This document shows, piece after piece, positions 1-5,439 of a stretch of DNA of 15,856 nucleotides (position 1 is its first letter; each line of letters starts with the position of its first letter). The notes beneath the pieces were generated by a model that was not told the origin of the DNA, ran no database searches, and saw only the letters and a list, made by a program, of their open reading frames with translations. The position numbers and the translations under genes are program-made. Source of the DNA: an uncultured Collinsella sp. (GTDB lineage Bacteria; Actinomycetota; Coriobacteriia; Coriobacteriales; Coriobacteriaceae); assembly GCA_900549135.1 (NCBI GenBank), contig URNI01000040.1, positions 1-15,856 of the forward strand. Direction: 5' to 3'.

Positions 1-1
1 A

Positions 2-772
2 CTCAAGCAGGGTGACTTTGATGCCCTGATCGCCGAAGAGCTGGATGTTGAGCCCGAGCAGATCCTGGGTCGCGACCTGTTCCTGGTCAATCGTCAGGAT
101 GCACGCATCTGGGGCTGGGCCGACGAGTTTATCTCGACGCCCAAGCTTGACGACCTGGCCTGCGCCTATACCTCGCTACAGGCATTTTTGGGCGCCGAGA
201 ACGCGCACGACGTCTCGGTCTTCTGCTGCTTTGATAATGAGGAGGTTGGCTCCGAGACCAAGCAGGGCGCCATGTCGACGTTCTTGGCCGACGCGCTGCG
301 CCGCATCAACGGATCGCTGGGCTTTGACGACGAGTCGTATCATCGCGCCCTTGCCGCATCGATGCTCGTGAGCTGCGACAACGCGCATGCCGTGCACCCC
401 AACCACGCCGAGAAGTGCGATGCGCGCAACCAGGTTGTGCTCAACGGCGGCATCGTCATCAAGGAAGCCGCTAACCAGCACTACTGCACCGATGCCTTTA
501 GCCGCGCGCTGTTCCAGGCTATCTGCGATGACGCCGATGTGCCCACGCAGGCCTTCGCCAACAAGAGCGATATGGCGGGCGGCTCCACACTCGGCAACCT
601 GTCGAACATGCAGGCGAGCATGCATGCCGTGGACGTGGGCCTGCCGCAGCTGGCCATGCACTCAAGCTACGAGACCGGCGGCGTACGCGACGTGATGTAC
701 GCCATCCGTGCCCTCACCGCCTTCTACGAGCGAAACCTAACCATCAACGGCGCCGAAAGCGTGGAGCTCTAA
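2..772 (+). CDS. apeB: M18 family aminopeptidase, 3' part only
   Basis: This gene begins before the window; the visible part encodes 256 residues and ends with TAA. M18 enzymes are cytosolic, dinuclear-zinc, dodecameric aminopeptidases that remove N-terminal residues (often acidic ones) from peptides. The visible motifs match the family in order: PKLDDLACAYTSLQAF, with the bridging-metal Asp; CCFDNEEVGS, with the Glu-Glu catalytic/metal pair; VSCDNAHAVHPNH, with the conserved Asp and the His-Ala-Val-His-Pro block; SDMAGGSTLG; and AMHSSYETGGVRD near the C-terminus, which supplies the last metal-binding His. The reading frame is intact to the expected C-terminus, about 40 residues after that His. 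A small reading frame starts directly after the stop codon and may be co-translated. Family assignment is secure; the exact substrate preference is not visible. Confidence 0.95.
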   Translation, partial: LKQGDFDALIAEELDVEPEQILGRDLFLVNRQDARIWGWADEFISTPKLDDLACAYTSLQAFLGAENAHDVSVFCCFDNEEVGSETKQGAMSTFLADALRRINGSLGFDDESYHRALAASMLVSCDNAHAVHPNHAEKCDARNQVVLNGGIVIKEAANQHYCTDAFSRALFQAICDDADVPTQAFANKSDMAGGSTLGNLSNMQASMHAVDVGLPQLAMHSSYETGGVRDVMYAIRALTAFYERNLTINGAESVEL

Positions 773-955
773 ATGCGAGCCGAAGAAATGAAGGCCGAGC
801 GTGGGGCTCAGCTTATTGATCGGGGTTTACAGCTGTTCGTCGCCGCTTGCCATGAGTCAGGGGTCGACGTGTCCAAGGCGCGACCAACGAGTGCTGAAGA
901 ACTCAAGCGTAACGCCTATTCGGACCGCTATGACGAGGAGACGGACTGGCTCTAA
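773..955 (+). CDS. small hypothetical protein, translationally coupled
   Basis: A 60-residue frame whose ATG directly follows the aminopeptidase TAA, with a GGAG-like Shine-Dalgarno sequence inside the end of the upstream gene. It ends in tandem stops (TAA TAA). Composition looks coding: many Glu, Ala, Lys and Asp, few of the Arg/Ser/Pro runs typical of out-of-frame GC-rich sequence, and a moderately GC-rich third position. The sequence predicts one amphipathic helix in the first half and a charged tail (NAYSDRYDEETDWL). There is no signal peptide, membrane segment or recognised domain. The short acidic C-terminus recalls antitoxin tails, but no toxin gene lies beside it. I do not recognise the family. 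It could also be a spurious frame or the remnant of a longer gene. Confidence 0.5.
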   Translation: MRAEEMKAERGAQLIDRGLQLFVAACHESGVDVSKARPTSAEELKRNAYSDRYDEETDWL

Positions 956-1063
956 TAAGCGAAGTGTCGAAAACGCTAGATGTATGTTTGATATCACTTT
1001 GGCGAGAGTGTCGCAGACAGAACTACCGGTATAGCGCAAGCCAACCTGACTCCATTGCGCCAA

Positions 1064-1104
1064 ACCTACCAAAAAGGGACAGGTTCATTTTGGCAGGTTT
1101 TATC
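1064..1104. repeat. REP-like palindromic repeat, copy 1
   Basis: A 41-bp unit matching 2271-2311 at 38 of 41 positions in the same orientation. The arms CCTACCAAAA (1065-1074) and TTTTGGCAGG (1088-1097) pair at 9 of 10 positions around a 13-base loop with the core AGGGACAGGTT. It sits in the gap between convergent genes. Similar GGGACAGGTT-type palindromes are, from memory, common near REP-associated (IS200-like, RAYT) transposases in other bacteria; no transposase is present here, so that link is inference. Confidence 0.75.
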
Positions 1105-1205
1105 TGGACAAATGCCGCAATGCCAACAGCTGGACAGAATTGTTAACACACCGCGGGTTGAGCAAACGTCAGCGAGCGACGTCCAGAGCGAACAAGTTGG
1201 CATGA

Positions 1206-1245
1206 AAAAGGCAAGGCATGACCTTCTGGTCATGCCTTGCCTTTT
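1206..1245. terminator. bidirectional intrinsic terminator
   Basis: A perfect 18-bp stem (1206-1223 with 1228-1245) around the 4-base loop TTCT. The arms begin with A and end with T runs, so the hairpin carries a U tail in both directions; the minus-strand tail (TTTTTC) is stronger. It lies between the convergent aminopeptidase and dehydrogenase genes and most likely terminates both. Confidence 0.9.
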
Positions 1246-1315
1246 GAATGACAATTTGTCGCTCTGGGCGGCTCGCAGCGTCGACCGGTCCGACGTTCGT
1301 TAGAACGGCGGAACC

Positions 1316-2251
1316 CTAATGCTCGATCCAGCAGCGAAGCGTCTCGCCCGCTTGCAGGTGACGCAGGTTCTCCGCGGCAATGTCGACCACATTGTTGAGC
1401 GTGGCTGCCAGGTGGAACCAGCCGGAGACGTGCGGCGTGATGAGCATGTTGGGTGCATCCCACAGCGGGCTTGTCGCGGGCAGCGGCTCGGGGTCGGTGA
1501 CGTCGACCGCGGCGCCGGCGAGATGTCCCGACTCCAGGGCGGCAACCAAGTCGTCGGCGACCACAAGGTCGCCGCGGCCGCCGTTGGCAAAGAAGGCGCC
1601 CGGTTTCATCGCGGCGAAGAACTCGGCGTTCGCCAGGCCGCGGGTCTCGGGTGTGCTGGGCATAAAGGAAGCGACGATGTCAGCCTCGACCAGGCGCTCG
1701 GACAGGGCGTCCATGCCGTCCATGTCCTCAAACACAATGGGATAGACGAGCGGATGGCGCTTGATGCCGCGGACGTGCGCGCCCATGCTGCGGCAGAGCG
1801 TGGCAAAGTGGCCGCCGATATCGCCCGCGCCCAGCACCAGCACGTTGGCATTTTTGAGCGAGGTGACCGGCCCTAAGTCCTCCCAGCGATGCTCACGCTG
1901 CAGGTCCTGGTAGCCGGGCAGGCGCTTCATCATAGACAGCACCATGGCAAACATGTGCTCGCTCACAGCCTGGCCGTAGGCACCCACCGAGCAGGAAAGC
2001 TTAGCGTCGGCCGGCACGGTGCCGGCGGCCAAGTAATCGTCATAGCCGGCGGTCTGCAATTGCAACAGCTGGAGATGCTCGCATGCCGTGAGCATGCCAG
2101 GGTCGATGTTGCCAAGGATCACGTCGGCATCGGCGACCTGCTCGTGCGTGGCGGCGTCGGCGCTCGTGTAGATAAAGTCCTCGCCCGGAGCGCTCGACTC
2201 AAGAATTGCGCGATGACGGTCGTTGACGGGCAACAAAACCAGAATGTTCAC
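1316..2251 (-). CDS. D-isomer-specific 2-hydroxyacid dehydrogenase
   Basis: A cytosolic NAD(P)-dependent oxidoreductase of 311 residues that interconverts 2-oxoacids and D-2-hydroxyacids. Visible features: nucleotide-binding GAGDIG at 141-146 followed by GGHFA; the catalytic triad as Arg226 (GGRGDLV), Glu255 (DPEPLP) and His274 (ITPHVSG); and the conserved A-V-D-V before the Glu. The residue after the second beta strand (HVRGIKR, about 159-165) is basic instead of the Asp typical of NAD enzymes, which suggests NADP(H); this is inference. I chose the GTG at 2251 because a GGAGAGG Shine-Dalgarno precedes it by 7 bases and the protein then starts MNILVLLPVN as expected. The open frame extends upstream to 2374, but that part runs through a repeat and a terminator. 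The substrate (glyoxylate, hydroxypyruvate, 3-phosphoglycerate or other) cannot be told. Confidence 0.9.
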   Translation of the reverse strand: MNILVLLPVNDRHRAILESSAPGEDFIYTSADAATHEQVADADVILGNIDPGMLTACEHLQLLQLQTAGYDDYLAAGTVPADAKLSCSVGAYGQAVSEHMFAMVLSMMKRLPGYQDLQREHRWEDLGPVTSLKNANVLVLGAGDIGGHFATLCRSMGAHVRGIKRHPLVYPIVFEDMDGMDALSERLVEADIVASFMPSTPETRGLANAEFFAAMKPGAFFANGGRGDLVVADDLVAALESGHLAGAAVDVTDPEPLPATSPLWDAPNMLITPHVSGWFHLAATLNNVVDIAAENLRHLQAGETLRCWIEH

Positions 2252-2270
2252 AAGCAGTCCTCTCCGCTCG

Positions 2271-2311
2271 ACCTGCCAAAAAGGGACAGGTTTATTTTGG
2301 CGGGTTTTATC
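2271..2311. repeat. REP-like palindromic repeat, copy 2
   Basis: Second copy of the 41-bp unit, 38 of 41 identical to 1064-1104. The arms CCTGCCAAAA (2272-2281) and TTTTGGCGGG (2295-2304) pair throughout, counting one G-U, around a 13-base loop. It lies in the leader of the dehydrogenase gene, about 10 bases upstream of its Shine-Dalgarno sequence, and immediately downstream of the map terminator. Confidence 0.75.
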
Positions 2312-2324
2312 AGGCAAAACGTTC

Positions 2325-2371
2325 AAATAAAACGCCGGATGCAAGACGAGCGTGCCCGTCAGCATCCGGCG
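2325..2371 (-). terminator. intrinsic terminator of map
   Basis: Arms CGCCGGATGC (2333-2342) and GCATCCGGCG (2362-2371) form a perfect 10-bp stem with a 19-base loop. Read on the minus strand it starts 9 bases after the map stop codon and is followed by TTTTATTTG, a classic U-rich tail. Confidence 0.9.
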
Positions 2372-2380
2372 CATCCACGG

Positions 2381-3268
2381 CTACCAGCTCAGCAGCTCGT
2401 AACCGTCCTCGGTCACCACGAGCTGTACCTCGCACTGGGCCGAGTCGCTGCCGTCCTTGGTGCGCACGCACCAGCCGTCACCCTTGCTAATCTTGATGTC
2501 GGGCGCTCCGGCGTTGACCATGGGCTCAATGGTAAAGACCATGCCCGGAGCCATGATGGTGTCCACATCGGGTGCCTCGGTGGTAAAGCCCACAAACGGG
2601 TCCTCGTGGAACTCCTTACCGATGCCGTGTCCGCCGTACTCGCGCACCACGCTAAAGCCGGCGTCCTCGACCGTCTTTTGCACGGCCTCGGCCATCACGG
2701 ACAGCGGTAGCCACGGCTTGACGGCAGCCAGGCCCGCTTCCACGCTGGCGCGGGTGACGTCGACCAGGCGCTGGCGTTCGGCAGATACCTCGCCGATGCA
2801 GAACATGCGGCTCGAGTCGCTAAAGTAGCCGTCTAGGATCGTGGAGCAGTCCACGTTGATAATATCGCCCTCGTGCAGCACATCCGCATCGCAGGGAATG
2901 CCGTGGCAGACGACGTCGTTGATCGAGGTGCACACGCTTTTGGGGTAGCCCTCGTAGTTGAGGTCGGCCGGCGTGCCGCCGTGCTCGACGGTGTAGTTGT
3001 AGATCATCTGGTCGATCTGGTTGGTGGTCATGCCCGCGGCGATGTGCTCGCCTACGTAGTCAAGCACGCCCACGTTGATGGCGGCAGAGCGCTTGATGCC
3101 CTCGATGTCGGCGGGCGTCTTGTAGAGTGTGCGGGGCAGAACCTCCCAGCCCTCTTCCCACAAGCGCTCGAGGCGCTCATCAAAGGCGCTATGGCATTTC
3201 TTGTATTTCTTGCCGCTGCCGCACCAGCAAGCGTCGTTGCGGCCAGGCACGGGTCCTTTGTCATACAT
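2381..3268 (-). CDS. map: methionine aminopeptidase type I with SEC-C zinc motif
   Basis: Removes the initiator methionine from new proteins in the cytosol; normally essential. 295 residues, longer than the roughly 250 of a minimal type I enzyme because of an N-terminal SEC-C motif (PGRNDACWCGSGKKYKKCH, Cys14, Cys16, Cys25, His26), which probably binds zinc and helps ribosome docking, as known for other MetAPs with this extension. The pita-bread catalytic fold follows: His122 in VCHGIP, then metal ligands Asp140 (INVD), Asp151 (FSDSSR), His214 (GGHGIG), Glu248 (FTIEPM) and Glu280 (AQCEVQ). All are present. The ATG at 3268 has an AGGAAG Shine-Dalgarno 6 bases upstream. A TATACT -10 box lies about 25 bases upstream and a terminator follows the gene, so it is probably transcribed on its own. 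In other actinobacteria map often sits near secY/adk; here it does not. Confidence 0.97.
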   Translation of the reverse strand: MYDKGPVPGRNDACWCGSGKKYKKCHSAFDERLERLWEEGWEVLPRTLYKTPADIEGIKRSAAINVGVLDYVGEHIAAGMTTNQIDQMIYNYTVEHGGTPADLNYEGYPKSVCTSINDVVCHGIPCDADVLHEGDIINVDCSTILDGYFSDSSRMFCIGEVSAERQRLVDVTRASVEAGLAAVKPWLPLSVMAEAVQKTVEDAGFSVVREYGGHGIGKEFHEDPFVGFTTEAPDVDTIMAPGMVFTIEPMVNAGAPDIKISKGDGWCVRTKDGSDSAQCEVQLVVTEDGYELLSW

Positions 3269-3293
3269 GGCTAACTTCCTTTCATCCGCAGCT

Positions 3294-3322
3294 AGTATAG
3301 CCCACCCACGCGTCCATATAAG
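3294..3322 (-). promoter_or_regulatory. probable map promoter
   Basis: On the minus strand TATACT (3299-3294) matches 5 of 6 positions of the -10 consensus and would start transcription about 20 bases before the map ATG. The -35 region (about 3317-3322, CTTATA) is poor and touches the end of the 20-bp inverted repeat, so that palindrome may influence the promoter. Confidence 0.5.
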
Positions 3323-3387
3323 TTGCGGTGATATAGTTCCGATTTAAGCGGTTTAACAGCATAAATAGGAACTATATCACCGCAACT
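3321..3387. repeat. perfect 20-bp inverted repeat (long hairpin)
   Basis: The arm AGTTGCGGTGATATAGTTCC (3321-3340) is exactly complementary to 3368-3387. Inside the 27-base spacer a further 5 bp (3342-3346 with 3362-3366) can pair after one mismatch, leaving a 15-base loop. It lies between the stop of the radical SAM gene and the map promoter, both on the minus strand. No T run follows on either side, so it is not a typical terminator. It could be a small non-autonomous mobile palindrome, an operator or a processing hairpin. Confidence 0.85.
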
Positions 3388-3428
3388 GATGGAGCGGGAT
3401 GGCGGGCACTGGCTGCTGCGTGGTTTTG

Positions 3429-4205
3429 CTAGTAGCTCACCTGGCAGGGAATGCCGAGGGCGCGCACGCGTGCGGCGATCTTGTCGAGCACCTCGGGCGC
3501 TGCTTTGGCAAGGCCGGCGACCGGCGTCTCGCGCGCCACCGTGTAGATGGTCGCTTCTTGTGGGCGAATACGCTCAAGCGCCGCGAGCCAGGGGGCAACG
3601 TACTCCTCGCCGGTGTTGTCGATGAGCTTGCCCTGATACTCGCCGGTCAAGAAGATCGTCTGGATAATGACATGACCGTCAAAGCTTGCGAACGTCTCAA
3701 TCTGGTGCTCGACGTCGTAGGGGCCAACGGGCTGGTCGAGCAGCTGGATAAATGCCGGGTCGACCGTATCGAGCTTGAGGATGTTGTCGTCGACCATCAT
3801 GAGCGCATCGTGTACCTCGGGACGGTCGGCGCGCGTGCCGTTGGAGAGCACGGCGATCTTGGAGTTTGGGGCAAGCTCGTCGCGCAGTGCAACGGCGCCG
3901 GCGATGGCCTGCGGAAACTCCGGTGCAGCAGTGGGCTCGCCGTTGCCTGCGAAGGTGATCACATCGGGGAGCTCGCCCTCAGCTGCCATCTCGCGCAGCT
4001 TTGCCTCGAGCGCGTCGAGTACCACGGCAGCTGTGTTGTACGGCTCATGACAGGGGCGCTCGGCGTTGAGGCCGTTTTCGCAGTAAATGCAGTCGAACGT
4101 GCAGATTTTGCCGCTGGCCGGCATCATGTTGACGCCGAGCGAGAGACCAAGGCGACGGCTGCGAACGAGCCCAAAGATGGGGCTGGCATTCAAAAACGTA
4201 GACAT
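3429..4205 (-). CDS. radical SAM protein, COG0731-like
   Basis: 258 residues. The cluster-binding motif CTFDCIYC (Cys35, Cys39, Cys42, CX3CX2C) binds the [4Fe-4S] cluster that cleaves S-adenosylmethionine. It is followed by the FAGNGEPT segment, the GGE-like SAM contact, and LSNGT and ILKLDT segments that fit the radical SAM barrel. Overall it resembles the Fe-S oxidoreductases of COG0731, related to the wyosine-synthesis enzyme TYW1, but a bacterial role is not established. I chose the ATG at 4205 (MSTFLNASP) because GAGGAG lies 9 bases upstream; the in-frame ATG at 4211 has only 3 bases of spacing. The open frame runs on to 4799 only as an antisense shadow of the divergent hydrolase. The substrate is unknown. 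Confidence 0.88.
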   Translation of the reverse strand: MSTFLNASPIFGLVRSRRLGLSLGVNMMPASGKICTFDCIYCENGLNAERPCHEPYNTAAVVLDALEAKLREMAAEGELPDVITFAGNGEPTAAPEFPQAIAGAVALRDELAPNSKIAVLSNGTRADRPEVHDALMMVDDNILKLDTVDPAFIQLLDQPVGPYDVEHQIETFASFDGHVIIQTIFLTGEYQGKLIDNTGEEYVAPWLAALERIRPQEATIYTVARETPVAGLAKAAPEVLDKIAARVRALGIPCQVSY

Positions 4206-4253
4206 AGGCATATGCTCCTCAAGACAATTGTGCCTAAGCATAGCATCGGCTCC

Positions 4254-4278
4254 AAAGCAAGGTGCGGGCCCTTGCTTT
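4254..4278. promoter_or_regulatory. hairpin in leader of radical SAM gene
   Basis: A perfect 9-bp inverted repeat, AAAGCAAGG (4254-4262) and CCTTGCTTT (4270-4278), around a 7-base GC-rich loop. It lies 49-73 bases upstream of the radical SAM start, in the divergent intergenic gap. On the plus strand a T-rich stretch (GTTTTTTC) follows about 9 bases later. It may be an operator or leader structure; no function is shown. Confidence 0.45.
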
Positions 4279-4341
4279 ACAAGTTTCGTTTTTTCACGTC
4301 GCTCATTATGCGGTGCCATGAAAAGCCTCGGGTCGGGTACA

Positions 4342-4410
4342 GTTAATCTGTTAACAAGGCGTAAGGCAATGCGGGCCCATCCAACCGTACTGACGTGCAA
4401 CTGGATGGGC
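4342..4410 (+). promoter_or_regulatory. palindromes upstream of alpha/beta hydrolase
   Basis: Two inverted repeats precede the hydrolase: GTTAA-TCTG-TTAAC at 4342-4355, resembling a small operator, and GCCCATCCA (4375-4383) with TGGATGGGC (4402-4410), a 9-bp stem with an 18-base loop that ends 20 bases before the ATG. I see no clear -35/-10 pair. The second could form a hairpin in the 5' leader; regulation is inference. Confidence 0.4.
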
Positions 4411-4430
4411 GTTGATGATGGGAACACAGT

Positions 4431-5228
4431 ATGGAATTTACGGTCGAGAATGCGGGCACCACGATCGCCTGCCGCGAGTATGCCGGCCCGGCTGTATCGT
4501 CCGATGCACCCGCTTTGGTGTGCGTGCACGGTGCCTGCGTCGACGGCGTCTTTTTTGATGCCATCGCCCGCGAGCTCGCCCGTGACTGTCGCGTCATTGC
4601 CTACGACCGCCGCGGTTGCGGCGAGAGCGGCGACGCTGCAGACGGACGCTACGACCTCGCCGCCCAGGCCGCCGACCTGCAGGCTGTTATCGAGCATATT
4701 GGCGCTCCGGCAAACGTGCTCGCGCACAGTGCCGGTACGTTGGTGGCCCTGGAGCTTCTCCGTGCAAACCCCACCATAATCTCGCGTGCGATTCTGCATG
4801 AACCCGCCGTGACGGATGAGGGCGCCGGCCTGGGTGCGGCCCCGGTTTTGCTCGAGATGATCGCCGCGGGAAAGGTCTCCAGGGCATTACGGGCCTTCCT
4901 GGGCGCCATCGGCGATTCGGACCCTGAGGCCCCCAAGTTAACCGAGGCAGAAGCCAAGCATGCCCTGCGCAACGGCCGCAGTTTCATGGCGAACGAATAC
5001 GGGATTACTATGACCTGCGTTCCCGATTGGGATAGCGTTCGCGCGTCGAAAACGGTGGCCGCCGTGCTTTTGGGCGAGCTCTCGATTGGCACGCCCCGCG
5101 AGGCGGGCACGAGGATGGCGGCTGAGCTTTTGGACTGTCCGCTCGTAATGGTTCCCGGCGCGCACAACGGCCTGCGCGATCGCCCGGCAGCGGCTGCCCA
5201 GACTGTCCGTGGCATCCTGGAGCTCTAG
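4431..5228 (+). CDS. alpha/beta hydrolase
   Basis: 265-residue cytosolic hydrolase of the alpha/beta fold; no signal peptide. Visible: the oxyanion-loop motif VHGACVDG (33-39); YDRRGCGESG (58-67), typical after strand 4; nucleophile elbow LAHSAGT with Ser100 (the first small residue is Ala instead of the usual Gly); and catalytic His245 in PGAHNGL. At the place where the acidic triad member is expected (LLGELS) the residue is Glu216, not Asp. A lid-like helical region spans about 125-200. The start ATG has only a weak Shine-Dalgarno sequence. It is divergent from the radical SAM gene and not obviously in an operon. The family spans esterases, lactonases and C-C hydrolases, so the substrate cannot be named. 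Confidence 0.88.
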   Translation: MEFTVENAGTTIACREYAGPAVSSDAPALVCVHGACVDGVFFDAIARELARDCRVIAYDRRGCGESGDAADGRYDLAAQAADLQAVIEHIGAPANVLAHSAGTLVALELLRANPTIISRAILHEPAVTDEGAGLGAAPVLLEMIAAGKVSRALRAFLGAIGDSDPEAPKLTEAEAKHALRNGRSFMANEYGITMTCVPDWDSVRASKTVAAVLLGELSIGTPREAGTRMAAELLDCPLVMVPGAHNGLRDRPAAAAQTVRGILEL

Positions 5229-5378
5229 CAGCCGTAAAAATCAAAACAGCCTTCACCCGCAAACGTTTCGGCCGTGTTAACAAATGTGCTCAAAACCTCA
5301 CGTCTGCGGCTTCAATCGCACCGTCTGCCAACTCATAAAAATGTAACAGCATTCACGTGCTTACCTGCATCGGCAAGG

Positions 5379-5415
5379 TGTTACCCTTGTAACATTTGGA
5401 ACCCACCGCTACCAT
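5379..5415 (+). promoter_or_regulatory. candidate promoter and operator of GGDEF/HD-GYP gene
   Basis: TTGTAA (5387-5392), a 17-base spacer and TACCAT (5410-5415) form a plausible sigma-70-type promoter 25 bases before the start codon; each hexamer matches 4 of 6. The -35 box is inside the perfect palindrome TGTTAC-CCTT-GTAACA (5379-5394), and a related ATGTAACA half-site sits at 5341-5348. This layout fits a repressor or activator site. Confidence 0.5.
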
Positions 5416-5439
5416 GCGAAACTATCGAAAGGGCCCCAT

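Larger units (their letters stand above)
956..1315. other. gene-free stretch between convergent genes
   Basis: This 360-base gap separates the plus-strand aminopeptidase unit from the minus-strand dehydrogenase. It holds one copy of the hairpin repeat (1064-1104) and a strong terminator (1206-1245). The stretch 956-1060 shows no structure I can name. The stretch 1141-1200 contains a short ACGTC/GACGT inverted repeat around 1168-1191 but no gene. Short frames here translate the repeat itself and carry no plausible start signals. Confidence 0.6.

Noticed and set aside
964..1146. Short plus-strand frame in the gap after the aminopeptidase
   Set aside because: Much of it is translated repeat sequence, also seen in translation near 2270-2320; no convincing start signal or family.
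1064..2311. CRISPR array
   Set aside because: Only two repeat copies, about 1.2 kb apart with a gene between them, and no spacers.
2252..2374. Extended N-terminus of the 2-hydroxyacid dehydrogenase
   Set aside because: It would translate the map terminator and the REP-like repeat; the GTG at 2251 has a good ribosome site and gives a normal family N-terminus.
1889..2710. Long plus-strand frame across the dehydrogenase/map junction
   Set aside because: It is antisense to two clear genes and crosses a terminator and a repeat.
4212..4799. N-terminal extension of the radical SAM reading frame to 456 residues
   Set aside because: The extra part is antisense to the alpha/beta hydrolase and its leader, has no family similarity, and a well-placed ribosome site supports the start at 4205.
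5229..5439. Possible c-di-GMP riboswitch before the GGDEF/HD-GYP gene
   Set aside because: I could not find the conserved GEMM core or its paired helices; only a small palindrome and a promoter are visible.
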